This document shows, piece by piece, positions 1 to 9,039 of a DNA stretch of 64,000 nucleotides. The notes beneath the pieces are model-generated. The model was given only the letters and a program-made list of their open reading frames with translations, did not search any database and had not been told where the DNA came from. How positions within the stretch are numbered: position 1 is the stretch's first letter; each line of letters starts with the position of its first letter. Origin of the DNA: Pseudomonas saponiphila (GTDB lineage: Bacteria; Pseudomonadota; Gammaproteobacteria; Pseudomonadales; Pseudomonadaceae); the NCBI RefSeq assembly GCF_900105185.1, contig NZ_FNTJ01000002.1, positions 620,001 to 684,000 on the forward strand. The letters run 5' to 3'. Made by a program: the position numbers and the translations under genes.

Positions 1-744
1 CAGCACATGTTCGCGGGTTTCGATGAACAGCGGGTCGGACTTGATCGCCCGGGCCGACTCGCCGGCGGCGTAGCGCTGGCCGAAGTCCAGGTTCAGGCGT
101 TCGACGATCTGTCCCGGGTTGGGCGCCAGGAGGATCAGGTCGGTGGCGAGGAATACCGCTTCCTCGATGTCGTGGGTAATCAGGAACACCGGCTTGGCGG
201 TGCGCCGCCAGACTTGCAGCAACAGCTCCTGCATCTGCTCGCGGGTGAAGGCATCCAGGGCGCCGAAGGGTTCGTCCATCAGCAGCACTCGCGGGTCGGC
301 GGCCAGGGCGCGGGCCAGGCCCACGCGCTGTTTCTGTCCACCGGAAAGCTGCCAGATACGGCGTTGGTCGAAGCCGGCCAGGTCCACCAGGGCGAGCATT
401 TCCCGCGCCTTTGCTTCACGCAGTTCGCGGGCGACGCCGGCCAGTTGCAGGCCGAAGGCAACGTTGCCCAGCACATCCTGCCAGGGCAGCAGGGCATCGT
501 CCTGGAACACCACGCCGCGCTCGGCGCTGGGGCCCTTGACCGGCACGCCGTCGAGGCTGATGCGCCCGGCGCTGGGGTCGACGAAGCCGGCAATCAGGTT
601 CAGCAGCGAGGTCTTGCCGCTGCCGGAGGGACCCAGGGCGACCAGCAGTTGCTGTGGCCCCAGGGTCAGGGAAATATCCGCCAGCACCGGTTCGGCGGCG
701 CCGGGGTACTGTGCGCTGATGCGCTCCAGTTGTAGCAAGGCCAT
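1..744 (-). CDS. tauB: Taurine ABC transporter ATP-binding protein TauB (3' end outside window)
   Basis: This is the cytoplasmic ATPase that powers sulfonate (taurine) import with TauA and a TauC permease, used under sulfate starvation. Translating the minus strand from ATG at 744 gives 248 open codons with no stop before base 1; the family is usually about 260 residues, so only the last few are missing. Visible motifs are Walker A GPSGSGKT at residues 38-45, signature LSGGQ at 133-137, Walker B VLLMDEP at 153-159, and the H-loop His at 191. The gene starts 27 nt after the tauA stop, so the two are one operon. The taurine assignment rather than another sulfonate rests on resemblance to TauB and the TauA partner. 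Long plus-strand open frames over this gene are shadows. Confidence 0.9.
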   Translation of the reverse strand, partial: MALLQLERISAQYPGAAEPVLADISLTLGPQQLLVALGPSGSGKTSLLNLIAGFVDPSAGRISLDGVPVKGPSAERGVVFQDDALLPWQDVLGNVAFGLQLAGVARELREAKAREMLALVDLAGFDQRRIWQLSGGQKQRVGLARALAADPRVLLMDEPFGALDAFTREQMQELLLQVWRRTAKPVFLITHDIEEAVFLATDLILLAPNPGQIVERLNLDFGQRYAAGESARAIKSDPLFIETREHVL

Positions 745-771
745 GACGGCTATCTCCTGTCCGGTCGCGGG

Positions 772-1749
772 TTATTCAGGGATGAACTTGGCGCTGACGT
801 AGGGGGCGTAGTCCGGCAGCACCGCTTCGACCTTGCCTTGCTCCTTGAGGAACACTGCGGTGTCGGTGATGGCCTTGGTGGTCGGGGCGCCGAGGCTGAC
901 CACCTGATCGGCGGCCAACGGGTAGACGTTGCCTTGCAGCAGCAGCGGGATATCGCTGGCCTTGGCCCCGGAGAGCTTCACCAGCTTGTCGACGTTGCCC
1001 TGGTTGGCGAGCCAGGCTTGTGGATCCTTGCGGTATTGGGCGTAGGCATCCAGGGTCACCTTGGCGAAGGCGGTGACGATCTCCGGGTGCTTCTCGGCGA
1101 AGTCCTTGCGCACGATCCAGGCGTCGAAGGTCGGCGCGCCGAACTTGGCCAGCTCGCCGGAGGTGATCAGCACCTTGCCGTTTTCCTTGGCCACGCCCAG
1201 GGCCGGGTCCCAGACGTAGGTGGCATCGATATCACCGCGCTTCCAGGCGGCGATGATCGCCGGTGGCGCGAGGTTGAGAATCTGTACTTTCGACGGGTCG
1301 ATGTTCCAGTGCTTCAACGCCGCCAGCAGGCTGTAGTGGCCGGTGGAAACGAACGGCACGGCGACCTTCTTGCCGATCAGGTCCTGAGGGCTGTTGATCC
1401 CGGAACCGTCACGGGCTACCAGGGCTTCGGCGGCGCCGATCTGGGTGGCGATGAGGAAGGTCTGCACCGGCACCTTGCGGGTGATGGCGGCGGTCAGCGG
1501 GCTGGAGCCCAGGTAGCCGATCTGCACATCGCCGGAGGCGATGGCGGCGATGACGTCGGCACCGTTATCGAATTTGCGCCAGTTGATCTTGGCCTGGGTG
1601 GCTTTTTCGTAGCTGCCGTCGGCCTGGGCGACCTTGGCCGGGTCGACGGTGGTCTGGTAGGCGACGGTGACGTCGGCGGCCTGGGCAAAGAAACTCGCGG
1701 CAGCCAGGGACGCGGCCGCCAGGAGGCGAAGGGGGAAGTGCAGTTTCAT
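772..1749 (-). CDS. tauA: Taurine ABC transporter periplasmic substrate-binding protein TauA
   Basis: This is the periplasmic receptor that captures taurine and delivers it to the TauBC transporter. It has 325 residues with a signal peptide (basic MKLHFPLR start, Ala/Leu-rich core, probable cut after FFAQA near residue 24). The mature part has the type II periplasmic binding fold of the TauA/SsuA class. I chose the ATG at 1749 because AGGAG lies 7 nt upstream; an in-frame ATG five codons earlier has no such site. It is the first gene of a leftward operon with tauB. The related SsuA family is the alternative, but overall similarity and order favour TauA. Transcription is expected to answer to sulfur starvation (CysB-type control), which I infer from the family. 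Confidence 0.9.
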   Translation of the reverse strand: MKLHFPLRLLAAASLAAASFFAQAADVTVAYQTTVDPAKVAQADGSYEKATQAKINWRKFDNGADVIAAIASGDVQIGYLGSSPLTAAITRKVPVQTFLIATQIGAAEALVARDGSGINSPQDLIGKKVAVPFVSTGHYSLLAALKHWNIDPSKVQILNLAPPAIIAAWKRGDIDATYVWDPALGVAKENGKVLITSGELAKFGAPTFDAWIVRKDFAEKHPEIVTAFAKVTLDAYAQYRKDPQAWLANQGNVDKLVKLSGAKASDIPLLLQGNVYPLAADQVVSLGAPTTKAITDTAVFLKEQGKVEAVLPDYAPYVSAKFIPE

Positions 1750-1796
1750 GGGGGTGCTCCTCATAGGCGACCGGTGATCGGCGTGTGAGGAGACTA

Positions 1797-1853
1797 AATG
1801 ATCTAAGAATGCAGAAATAAATAACTTATTTGCATTAGCTTATGAGGGGAATA
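1797..1853 (-). promoter_or_regulatory. AT-rich upstream region of tauAB with a perfect 6-1-6 palindrome
   Basis: This stretch just upstream of tauA is strikingly AT-rich for this genome. It contains AAATAACTTATTT at 1819-1831, a perfect palindrome of two 6-bp arms around one base. It is a plausible promoter and operator for the sulfur-starvation operon, for example for a LysR-type CysB/Cbl protein, but the regulator is inference. Confidence 0.35.
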
Positions 1854-1867
1854 TGCAGCGAGCTGTT

Positions 1868-1918
1868 CGCCAGCAAGCCGGCTCCTACGGGATGGCTGTA
1901 GGAGCCGGCTTGCCGGCG
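1868..1918. repeat. REP pair (inverted GCCGGCTTGCCGGC hairpins)
   Basis: Two facing copies of the Pseudomonas REP unit (GTAGGAGCCGGCTTGCCGGCG) are separated by about 9 bases. Each arm is itself a hairpin. The left arm has a single change (CCAGC for CCGGC) that weakens its own stem. It lies between the tauA promoter and the gshA stop. Other copies occur near 11.7, 25.0, 29.2, 31.4 and 41.9 kb. Confidence 0.9.
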
Positions 1919-1923
1919 AGGCG

Positions 1924-3507
1924 TCAGTTGCTGATGGCCAGGATGCTGGCCTGGTAGGCGCCGACGAACACGTCGAAATCACCCACTTCGTTCTGTTCCA
2001 GCTCGGTCTGCTGTTCCAGGGATTTGCGCGCCGCGTCTTCGAAGGCGGCTTGTTCTTCCTTGGCCAGGGGCTGGTTGCGGAAGTACTCGGCATGCACCTG
2101 GCTCTGGCGCAGGGAGAACTGGCTGAAGCTCTCCTTGTGCTCGCTCATGGCCGCCAGCACCTGGGCCGACGGGGTCAGGGACGAATCCTTGACCTTGGCC
2201 CGCTGGGCGTCCAGCGCCTTGCTGTGCACATCGCTGCCGTGGCTCTGGTCGAGCAGGGCGGCCAGTGGCGCGATCTGCTCCAGCAGTTCGGTGGCCCACT
2301 CCTTCATTTCCACCGGCTGGCCCTGGCGTTGCAGTTGCAGGCCCGGACGCCGGCCTTCCTTGACCACGGCGAGGAAGTTCGAGGTGGCATTGCCGCACTC
2401 GTTGTTCTCGAACAGCGGGCTTTCGTTGAGCGCGCAATACAAGAGGAAGGCGTCGAGGAAGCGGGCTTCCTGAATGTCGATCCCCAGGGGCAGGAACGGG
2501 TTGATGTCCAGGCAACGGGCTTCGACGTACTGGATGCCTCGGGCCATCAGCGCCTGGATCGGCCGCTCGCCGGTGTAGGTCACGCGCTTGGGGCGGATGT
2601 TGGAGTAGTACTCGTTTTCGATCTGCAGGATGTTGGTGTTCAGTTGCACCCACTCGCCATCCTTGTGGGTGCCGACCGCCACGTAGGGCGCGTAGGGCGT
2701 GGCCACGGCCTTGCGCAGGCTGTCGGTGTAGCTGTTCAGGTCGTTGTAGCAAGGGGTCAGGCCGGCCTGGGCCTTGCTCTGGTAGCCCAGGTCGCTCATG
2801 CGCAGGCTGGTGGCGTAGGGCAGGTACAGGGTTTCGGCGTCCAGTTGTTCCAACTGGTGCGAGCGGCCGCGCAGGAAACCCGCGTCCAGGGCCGGCGAGG
2901 CGCCGAACAGGTACATCAGCAGCCAGCTGTAGCGGCGGAAATTGCGGATCAGGGCGATATAGGCCGAGGACTGGTAGTCACGGTCGCTGCCGACGAAGCC
3001 TTCGGCTTCCTTGAGCAGGGGCCACAACTGTTCCGGCAGGGAAAAGTTGTAGTGGATCCCGGCAATGCACTGCATGGTCTTGCCGTAGCGCAGGGCCAGG
3101 CCCTTGCGGTACACGTACTTGAGCTGGCCGATGTTGGAGGTGCCGTAGTAGGCGATCGGGATGTCTTCCTCGGCCGGCAACGGGCACGGCATCGATGGAC
3201 TCCACAGGTACTCGTTGCCGAGCTTGCTGTAGGCGAAGCGATGAATCTTGTCGAGGCTGGCCAGGGTATCCGCCGGGTCCGCGAGGGCCGGGGTGATGAA
3301 CTCAAGCAGCGACTCGGAATAGTCGGTGGTGATCTGTTCGTTGGTCAGCGCGGAACCCAGTTCTTCCGGGTGCGGGGTCTGTGCCAGGCGGCCTTCGCCG
3401 GTGACACGCAGGCATTCACGTTCGATACCGTGCAGGCACTGCTCGAGCAGGGAGAGGTTAGCGCGCTCGCCGAGCAGAGCCAGGCGGCGGTTGAGAAGTT
3501 CGCTCAA
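1924..3507 (-). CDS. gshA: Glutamate-cysteine ligase
   Basis: This enzyme makes gamma-glutamylcysteine from glutamate, cysteine and ATP, the first and limiting step of glutathione synthesis, in the cytosol. The protein is 527 residues, the usual length of the gamma-proteobacterial type-1 GshA family. It begins [13 protein letters not shown] and shows the family's conserved ERECLRV block near residue 30 and the [10 protein letters not shown] block near 65. I chose TTG at 3507 because AAGGA sits at the right distance before it; a GTG five codons upstream (3522) overlaps that ribosome site and would add a tail absent from the family. It stands alone: the gene to the right ends 217 nt away, and a REP follows its stop codon. 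Confidence 0.93.
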   Translation of the reverse strand: MSELLNRRLALLGERANLSLLEQCLHGIERECLRVTGEGRLAQTPHPEELGSALTNEQITTDYSESLLEFITPALADPADTLASLDKIHRFAYSKLGNEYLWSPSMPCPLPAEEDIPIAYYGTSNIGQLKYVYRKGLALRYGKTMQCIAGIHYNFSLPEQLWPLLKEAEGFVGSDRDYQSSAYIALIRNFRRYSWLLMYLFGASPALDAGFLRGRSHQLEQLDAETLYLPYATSLRMSDLGYQSKAQAGLTPCYNDLNSYTDSLRKAVATPYAPYVAVGTHKDGEWVQLNTNILQIENEYYSNIRPKRVTYTGERPIQALMARGIQYVEARCLDINPFLPLGIDIQEARFLDAFLLYCALNESPLFENNECGNATSNFLAVVKEGRRPGLQLQRQGQPVEMKEWATELLEQIAPLAALLDQSHGSDVHSKALDAQRAKVKDSSLTPSAQVLAAMSEHKESFSQFSLRQSQVHAEYFRNQPLAKEEQAAFEDAARKSLEQQTELEQNEVGDFDVFVGAYQASILAISN

Positions 3508-3580
3508 GTTGGATTCCTTCACGCGTCAGTCGCCCCAATATGGGGGTGGGCAGGACGGTCTACAAGGGTGAAGTTAAAAC

Positions 3581-3630
3581 TGGCGTTTTCGCCTGGTTTT
3601 TGAGTCAAGCCGACTCGCCTGAAAACGCCA
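3581..3630 (-). terminator. Inverted repeat downstream of the tex-thioesterase operon, possible terminator
   Basis: TGGCGTTTTC at 3581-3590 pairs perfectly with GAAAACGCCA at 3621-3630. A second small hairpin (GAGTC/GACTC) is nested in the 30-base loop. On the minus strand the arm is followed by GTTTTAAC, a poor T-tract. It lies between the end of the thioesterase gene and gshA, so a weak leftward terminator or a 5' leader structure of gshA are both possible. Confidence 0.3.
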
Positions 3631-3723
3631 ACACTCCATCCTTGAATCTGGCTTCAGCGCAGGCAAGAAAATTCCGACGCCGCTTTCGCAGCGCCGAAAT
3701 TAACCCAAATTCATGACGGGGAG

Positions 3724-4107
3724 CTATAGGACCGCGAAGGTGCCTTGTGCTTTAGCGACCAGTTTGTCGCCCTGGATCACGTCCGCTTCGACCACCAGGG
3801 TGCGGCGGCCAGGGTGGATCACCTTGGCCCGGCACAGCACCTCGCCCTCGGCCACCGCGCGGATGTAGTTGATCTTGCACTCGATGGTGGCGCTCTGCTG
3901 GTCAAAGCCGTGGGTGCTGGAACAGGCCAGCCCCATGGCAATGTCCACCAGGCTGAAGATCGCCCCGCCGTGCAGCTTTTGCCCGCGATTGCGCAACTGC
4001 GGGGTCAGCTCCAGGGCGACGTCCGCCTCGCCGGTTTCCAGGCGTTGCAGACGGCAGCCGAGCAATTGGCTGAAGGCGCTTTCGGTCAGGCCGGCAGGGA
4101 TTTGCAT
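3724..4107 (-). CDS. PaaI-type hotdog-fold thioesterase
   Basis: This is a 127-residue single-domain hotdog protein of the PaaI/YbgC-like acyl-CoA thioesterase group. The central motif HGGAIFSLVDIAMGLAC (about residues 46-62) is the hallmark helix carrying the active-site Asp, followed by the strand TIECKINYIRA. Such enzymes hydrolyse acyl- or aryl-CoA thioesters in the cytosol; the substrate cannot be read from the sequence. Its ATG overlaps the tex stop codon by one base (TGATG at 4105-4109), so it is translationally coupled to tex. There is no clear independent promoter. Function by family is firm, physiological role unknown. Confidence 0.8.
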   Translation of the reverse strand: MQIPAGLTESAFSQLLGCRLQRLETGEADVALELTPQLRNRGQKLHGGAIFSLVDIAMGLACSSTHGFDQQSATIECKINYIRAVAEGEVLCRAKVIHPGRRTLVVEADVIQGDKLVAKAQGTFAVL

Positions 4108-6431
4108 CAGCGCTTCTTCAACTGCTTGGCATTGGCGAACAGCGAGGCCATGGCGTTGTTGCTCGGGGCGGCTGCGGTGGTTTCCTTGCGTGGCGCATTG
4201 CCTTGGGAGGAGCGCGGCGCCGAGCCTGGGCGGGAGCCGCGAGCACCGTCGATCTTCTCGCCCGGGGTGTCGCTCATGCGCATCGACAGGCCCACGCGTT
4301 TACGCGGGATGTCGACTTCCATGACCTTGACCTTGACCACGTCGCCGGCCTTAACCGCTTCACGCGGGTCCTTGATGAACTTCTCCGACAGCGCCGAGAT
4401 GTGCACCAGGCCATCCTGATGCACGCCGATGTCGACGAAGGCGCCGAAGTTGGTGACGTTGGTCACCACGCCTTCGAGGATCATCCCCAGTTGCAGGTCC
4501 TTGAGGTCTTCGACGCCGTCCTGGAACTCGGCGGTCTTGAACTCCGGACGCGGGTCGCGGCCCGGCTTGTCCAGTTCCTGGAGGATGTCGGTGACGGTGG
4601 GCAGGCCGAAGGTTTCGTCGGTGAATTTCTTCGGATCCAGGCGCTTGAGGAAGCCGCTGTCGCCGATCAGCGAGCGAATGTCGCGGCCGGTGTCGGCGGC
4701 GATGCGCTGTACCAGCGGGTAGGCTTCCGGGTGCACCGCCGAGGCGTCCAGCGGGTTGTCGCCGTTCATCACCCGCAGGAAGCCGGCGGCCTGTTCGAAG
4801 GTCTTTTCACCCAGGCGGGCGACCTTTTTCAGCGCGGCGCGGGTCTTGAATGCACCGTGTTCGTCGCGGTGGCTGACGATGTTCTGCGCCAGGGTCGCGT
4901 TGAGGCCGGAGATCCGCGCCAACAGGGCCACGGAAGCGGTGTTGACGTCAACGCCGACGGCGTTCACGCAGTCTTCCACCACAGCGTCCAGGCCGCGGGC
5001 CAGTTTCAGCTGCGAGACGTCGTGCTGGTACTGGCCGACACCGATGGATTTCGGATCGATCTTCACCAGTTCCGCCAGTGGGTCCTGCAGGCGGCGGGCG
5101 ATGGACACCGCGCCACGGATCGACACGTCCAGGTCCGGGAATTCCTTGGCCGCCAGTTCCGAGGCCGAGTACACCGATGCACCGGCTTCGGAAACCATGA
5201 CCTTGGTCATCTTCATCGCGGGGTATTTCTTGATCAGCTCGGCGGCCAGCTTGTCGGTCTCGCGGCTGGCGGTGCCGTTGCCGATGGCGATCAGGTCCAC
5301 CGAGTGCTTGGCGCACAGCGCGGCCAGGATGCCCAGGGTCTGGTCCCACTTGTTGTGCGGTACGTGGGGGTAGACGGTGGCGTGGTCCAGCAGCTTGCCG
5401 GTGGCATCCACCACCGCCACCTTGCAGCCGGTGCGCAGGCCCGGGTCCAGGCCCAGGGTGGCGCGCGGGCCGGCCGGAGCGGCCAGCAGCAGGTCGTGCA
5501 GGTTGTGGGCGAAGACGTTGATCGCCTCGGTTTCCGCGTTGTCGCGCAGCTCGCCCAGCAGGTCGGTTTCCAGGTGGGTGTAGAGCTTGACCTTCCAGGT
5601 CCAGCGCACCACTTCGCCGAGCCATTTGTCGGCAGGGCGGTTCTGGTTCTGGATGCCCACGTGCTGGCCGATCATGCCTTCGCAGGGGTGCATGGTGCCC
5701 GGCAGCTCGTCACCGACTTTCAGCGCGGAGCTGAGAATGCCTTCGTTGCGGCCGCGGAAAATTGCCAGGGCACGGTGCGACGGCATGCTTTTCAGTGGTT
5801 CATCGTGTTCGAAGTAGTCGCGGAACTTGGCGCCTTCTTCTTCCTTGCCGGCGACCACGCGGGCGCTGAGGGTGGCTTCCTGTTTGAGGAAGTTGCGCAG
5901 CTTGTCCAGCAAACCGGCGTCTTCGGCGAAGCGTTCCATGAGGATGTACTTGGCGCCTTCCAGCGCCGCCTTGACGTCGGCTACGCCCTTCTCGGCGTTG
6001 ACGAAGCGCGCGGCTTCGGCTTCCGGAGCCAGGTTGGGGTCGTTGAACAGGCCGTCCGCCAGTTCGCCGAGGCCGGCTTCCAGGGCGATCTGGCCCTTGG
6101 TGCGGCGCTTCTGTTTATAAGGCAGGTAAAGGTCTTCGAGGCGGGTCTTGGTGTCGGCCAGTTTGATGTCGCGGGCCAATTCCGGGGTCAGCTTGCCCTG
6201 CTCTTCGATGCTGGCCAGGATGCTGATCCGCCGTTCGTCGAGTTCTCGCAGATAGCGCAGGCGCTCTTCCAGATGACGCAGTTGGGTGTCATCGAGGCTG
6301 CCAGTGACTTCTTTCCGGTAGCGGGCGATGAAGGGCACGGTGGAGCCTTCATCCAATAGAGCGACGGCCGCTTCGACCTGTTGTGGGCGTACACCGAGTT
6401 CCTCGGCAATGCGGCTGTTGATGCTGTCCAT
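4107..6431 (-). CDS. tex: RNA-binding transcriptional accessory protein Tex
   Basis: Tex is a highly conserved cytosolic nucleic-acid-binding protein related to eukaryotic Spt6 and linked to transcription and stress or toxin gene expression. The 774-residue product has the expected order: N-terminal helical Tex region, a YqgF/RuvC-like nuclease-fold domain around [16 protein letters not shown], helix-hairpin-helix repeats ([18 protein letters not shown]), and a C-terminal S1 domain ([29 protein letters not shown]). A charged Ser/Pro-rich tail follows. I start at ATG 6431 with the AGGTGG site just before it; the open frame runs 27 codons further but that part has no family match. The PaaI-type thioesterase gene overlaps its stop codon. 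Confidence 0.93.
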   Translation of the reverse strand: MDSINSRIAEELGVRPQQVEAAVALLDEGSTVPFIARYRKEVTGSLDDTQLRHLEERLRYLRELDERRISILASIEEQGKLTPELARDIKLADTKTRLEDLYLPYKQKRRTKGQIALEAGLGELADGLFNDPNLAPEAEAARFVNAEKGVADVKAALEGAKYILMERFAEDAGLLDKLRNFLKQEATLSARVVAGKEEEGAKFRDYFEHDEPLKSMPSHRALAIFRGRNEGILSSALKVGDELPGTMHPCEGMIGQHVGIQNQNRPADKWLGEVVRWTWKVKLYTHLETDLLGELRDNAETEAINVFAHNLHDLLLAAPAGPRATLGLDPGLRTGCKVAVVDATGKLLDHATVYPHVPHNKWDQTLGILAALCAKHSVDLIAIGNGTASRETDKLAAELIKKYPAMKMTKVMVSEAGASVYSASELAAKEFPDLDVSIRGAVSIARRLQDPLAELVKIDPKSIGVGQYQHDVSQLKLARGLDAVVEDCVNAVGVDVNTASVALLARISGLNATLAQNIVSHRDEHGAFKTRAALKKVARLGEKTFEQAAGFLRVMNGDNPLDASAVHPEAYPLVQRIAADTGRDIRSLIGDSGFLKRLDPKKFTDETFGLPTVTDILQELDKPGRDPRPEFKTAEFQDGVEDLKDLQLGMILEGVVTNVTNFGAFVDIGVHQDGLVHISALSEKFIKDPREAVKAGDVVKVKVMEVDIPRKRVGLSMRMSDTPGEKIDGARGSRPGSAPRSSQGNAPRKETTAAAPSNNAMASLFANAKQLKKR

Positions 6432-6791
6432 AAAACCACCTGACAAATTGTGAAAGCAGGCCCGCGGGCACGAAAGTTGAGGCCCGGAGGGTCTGGTTGA
6501 GCGGCCTGGCACGCGCCGCCACCTGGATCAAAAGGCTGGCTGTTGACCCGTGAAATCGAAAAAATACTGCCGGCCGAGGTAAAAAAATAATCCGGCCGAA
6601 GGCGTACTGATCAGATATTGCCCAACACAAAAGGCGGCGCATTATACCCAGCGTTAGCGGTTGCGGGGTGATCGCCGGCCTCAGGCCGACAGCGGGTTTG
6701 CTGGCGATAGAGGAAAAATCTGCTAACAATGCACACGGTGCGTATAACGGCAGCTACGCCATAATGCGCACCGAGATTAGAGGAGCATCCA
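6432..6791. promoter_or_regulatory. Divergent intergenic region between tex and ompR
   Basis: These 360 bases separate two outward-facing genes and must hold both promoters. I see no convincing open frame. The ompR side ends with AGAGGAGC as ribosome site directly before the ATG at 6792. CATAAT at 6760-6765 is a possible -10 element for ompR, but I do not see a good -35. No repeat of the REP type is present. Confidence 0.5.
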
Positions 6792-7532
6792 ATGAGCAGC
6801 ACTGCACAAACTGCTGAAGGCGAAAAAATTCTTATTGTTGACGATGACCCGGGGCTGAGCAGCCTGCTGGAGCGTTTCTTCGTCAGCAAGGGCTACCGTG
6901 CCCGCGCTGTACCGAACACCGAGCAAATGGACCGTCTGCTGGGTCGCGAAGTGTTCAACCTGGTGGTCCTCGACCTGATGCTGCCTGGCGAAGACGGCCT
7001 GACCGCTTGCCGCCGCCTGCGCAGCGCCAACAACCAGATCCCGATCATCATGCTCACCGCCAAGGGCGACGAACTGAGCCGCATCAAGGGCCTGGAACTG
7101 GGCGCCGACGATTACCTGGCCAAGCCGTTCAACCCTGACGAGCTGATGGCGCGGGTCAAGGCCGTGCTGCGTCGTCAGTCGGCTCCGGTGCCGGGTGCGC
7201 CGGGCAGCGAAGACGAAAGCGTGAGCTTCGGTGACTACGAACTGTCCCTGGCCACCCGCGAGCTCAAGCGCGGCGATGAAGTGCACATGCTCACCACCGG
7301 TGAGTTCGCGGTGCTCAAGGCCCTGGTGATGAACGCTCGTCAGCCGCTGACCCGCGACAAGCTGATGAACCTGGCCCGTGGCCGCGAGTGGGACGCCCTG
7401 GAGCGTTCCATCGACGTGCAGATTTCCCGCCTGCGGCGGATGATCGAGCCCGACCCTTCCAAGCCGCGCTACATCCAGACCGTCTGGGGCGTGGGTTATG
7501 TCTTCGTGCCGGATGGCACCGCGACCAAGTGA
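6792..7532 (+). CDS. ompR: Two-component response regulator OmpR
   Basis: OmpR is the DNA-binding partner of the membrane sensor EnvZ and controls envelope and osmotic-stress genes. The 246-residue protein has a receiver domain with the acidic pocket IVDDD (residues 16-19) and phospho-acceptor Asp61 in VVLDLMLPG. It is followed by a winged-helix OmpR/PhoB output domain ending ...RYIQTVWGVGYVF. A strong AGAGGAG ribosome site precedes the ATG. envZ follows 105 nt downstream, with a REP-like hairpin between them that could make envZ expression lower than ompR. Identity is supported by the pairing with an EnvZ-type kinase. Confidence 0.94.
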   Translation: MSSTAQTAEGEKILIVDDDPGLSSLLERFFVSKGYRARAVPNTEQMDRLLGREVFNLVVLDLMLPGEDGLTACRRLRSANNQIPIIMLTAKGDELSRIKGLELGADDYLAKPFNPDELMARVKAVLRRQSAPVPGAPGSEDESVSFGDYELSLATRELKRGDEVHMLTTGEFAVLKALVMNARQPLTRDKLMNLARGREWDALERSIDVQISRLRRMIEPDPSKPRYIQTVWGVGYVFVPDGTATK

Positions 7533-7541
7533 TAAGTGATT

Positions 7542-7619
7542 TGTAGGAGCGAACGCCCGGGCCGGCAACGACCCGGGCGTTCGCATTCCGCAACTGTGCG
7601 AGCGCGAGCCGCTCCTGCA
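7542..7619. repeat. REP-like hairpin between ompR and envZ
   Basis: GAACGCCCGGG (7551-7561) pairs perfectly with CCCGGGCGTTC (7572-7582). Outer arms GTAGGAGCG and CGCTCCTGC bracket the structure. It resembles the REP family by its GTAGGAG...CTCCTGC borders but has a different core. It has no T-tract, so it is more likely an mRNA-stability or attenuation element inside the operon than a full terminator. Confidence 0.6.
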
Positions 7620-7637
7620 AAGTGTGTAGTGGCTGTT

Positions 7638-8951
7638 ATGAAAACCCCGCTGTGGTTCCCCCAGAGTTTCTTCTCCCGCACCCTGTGGCTGGTGCTGATC
7701 GTGGTGCTGTTTTCCAAGGCATTGACCCTGGTTTATCTGTTGATGAACGAGGACGTGCTGGTGGACCGGCAGTACAGCCACGGCGTGGCCCTGACCCTGC
7801 GCGCCTACTGGGCCGCCGACGAATCCAACCGCGACCAGATCGCCGAGGCCGCCGGCCTGATCAAGGTGGTGGGTAGCGGCGTGCCGGCCGGCGAGCAGCA
7901 CTGGCCCTACAGTGAGATCTACCAGCGGCAGATGCAGGCCGAGCTGGGCGCCGACACCGAAGTGCGCCTGCGCATGCATGCGCCGCCGGCGCTCTGGGTA
8001 CGGGCCCCGAGCCTGGGGGATGGCTGGCTCAAGGTGCCGCTGTATCCGCACCCGCTGCGGGGGCAGAAGATCTGGAGCGTGCTGGGCTGGTTCCTGGCCA
8101 TTGGCCTCTTGTCCACCGCCTCGGCGTGGATCTTCGTCAGCCAGCTCAACCAACCGCTCAAGCGCCTGGTCTACGCCGCCCGGCAACTGGGCCAGGGGCG
8201 CAGTGTGCGCCTGCCGATCAGTGATACACCGAGCGAGATGACCGAGGTCTATCGCGCCTTCAACCAGATGGCCGAGGACGTGGAACAGGCGGGGCGCGAA
8301 CGCGAGCTGATGCTGGCGGGTGTGTCCCACGACCTGCGCACGCCACTGACCCGCTTGCGCCTGTCGCTGGAGCTGATGGGCGCGCACACCGACCTGACCG
8401 ACGACATGGTCCGGGATATCGAGGACATGGATGCGATCCTCGACCAGTTCCTGGCGTTTATCCGCGACGGCCGCGACGAGTCGGTGGAAGAGGTGGACTT
8501 GAGCGATCTGGTGCGCGAAGTGGCCGCGCCCTACAACCAGAACCAGGAGCGGGTGCACCTGCGCCTGGAGCCGATCCAGCCGTTCCCGCTGCGTCGGGTA
8601 TCGATGAAGCGCCTGCTCAACAACCTGATCGGCAACGCCTTGAATCACGCTGGGACGGATGTCGAGGTGGCGGCCTATGTGTCCGGAGACACCAAGGCGC
8701 CGTATGTGGTGCTGAGCGTGATGGACCGCGGCGCGGGGATCGACCCTTCGGAACTGGAAGCGATCTTCAACCCCTTCACCCGTGGCGACCGTGCCCGGGG
8801 TGGCAAGGGCACCGGCCTGGGCTTGGCCATCGTCAAGCGGATTGCCGCCTTGCATGGCGGCAACGTCGAACTGCGCAACCGTCCCGATGGCGGCCTGGAA
8901 GTGCGGGTGCGCCTGCCGCTGGGGCTGCTGCTGCCGCGCGATGCAGACTAA
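7638..8951 (+). CDS. envZ: Sensor histidine kinase EnvZ
   Basis: EnvZ is the inner-membrane sensor that phosphorylates and dephosphorylates OmpR. The 438-residue product has a first membrane segment near residues 15-35, a periplasmic region to about 145, a second membrane segment near 146-167, and a HAMP linker. The HisKA domain has its phospho-acceptor His231 in VSHDLRTPLTR. A HATPase domain follows with the N box (NNLIGNALNHA), DRGAGI and GTGLGLAIV. I start at ATG 7638; the longer open frame back to 7536 reads through the REP-like hairpin and is not family-like. The TAA stop lies inside the first arm of a long inverted repeat that separates it from rimK. Confidence 0.94.
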   Translation: MKTPLWFPQSFFSRTLWLVLIVVLFSKALTLVYLLMNEDVLVDRQYSHGVALTLRAYWAADESNRDQIAEAAGLIKVVGSGVPAGEQHWPYSEIYQRQMQAELGADTEVRLRMHAPPALWVRAPSLGDGWLKVPLYPHPLRGQKIWSVLGWFLAIGLLSTASAWIFVSQLNQPLKRLVYAARQLGQGRSVRLPISDTPSEMTEVYRAFNQMAEDVEQAGRERELMLAGVSHDLRTPLTRLRLSLELMGAHTDLTDDMVRDIEDMDAILDQFLAFIRDGRDESVEEVDLSDLVREVAAPYNQNQERVHLRLEPIQPFPLRRVSMKRLLNNLIGNALNHAGTDVEVAAYVSGDTKAPYVVLSVMDRGAGIDPSELEAIFNPFTRGDRARGGKGTGLGLAIVKRIAALHGGNVELRNRPDGGLEVRVRLPLGLLLPRDAD

Positions 8952-9039
8952 AAGCAGCTGCAAGTTTCCAGCTTCAAGCGACAAGTGAGGCTCAGCGCTT
9001 CTACTTGCCGCTTGCAGCTGGAAACTTGCCGCTGCTTTT
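8950..9039. terminator. Long two-way inverted repeat between the envZ and rimK stop codons
   Basis: Arms at 8950-8986 and 9003-9039 are reverse complements over 37 bases with only three mismatches, around a 16-base loop. Each arm begins with AAAAGCAGC and the end of each arm contains a stop codon: TAA of envZ on the left and TAA of rimK on the right. With TTTT at both outer ends it can act as a bidirectional terminator for the two converging operons. The core (AGCTTCAAGCGACAAGT-like) looks like one of the dispersed Pseudomonas repeats. Confidence 0.75.

Noticed and set aside
4203..6359. 718-codon open frame on the plus strand opposite tex
   Set aside because: It is an antisense shadow of the well-conserved tex gene, produced by high GC at third positions; the translation is Val/Gly/Gln-rich with no domain.
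6777..8984. 735-codon minus-strand frame opposite ompR-envZ
   Set aside because: Shadow of two conserved genes; also runs through the REP-like hairpin.
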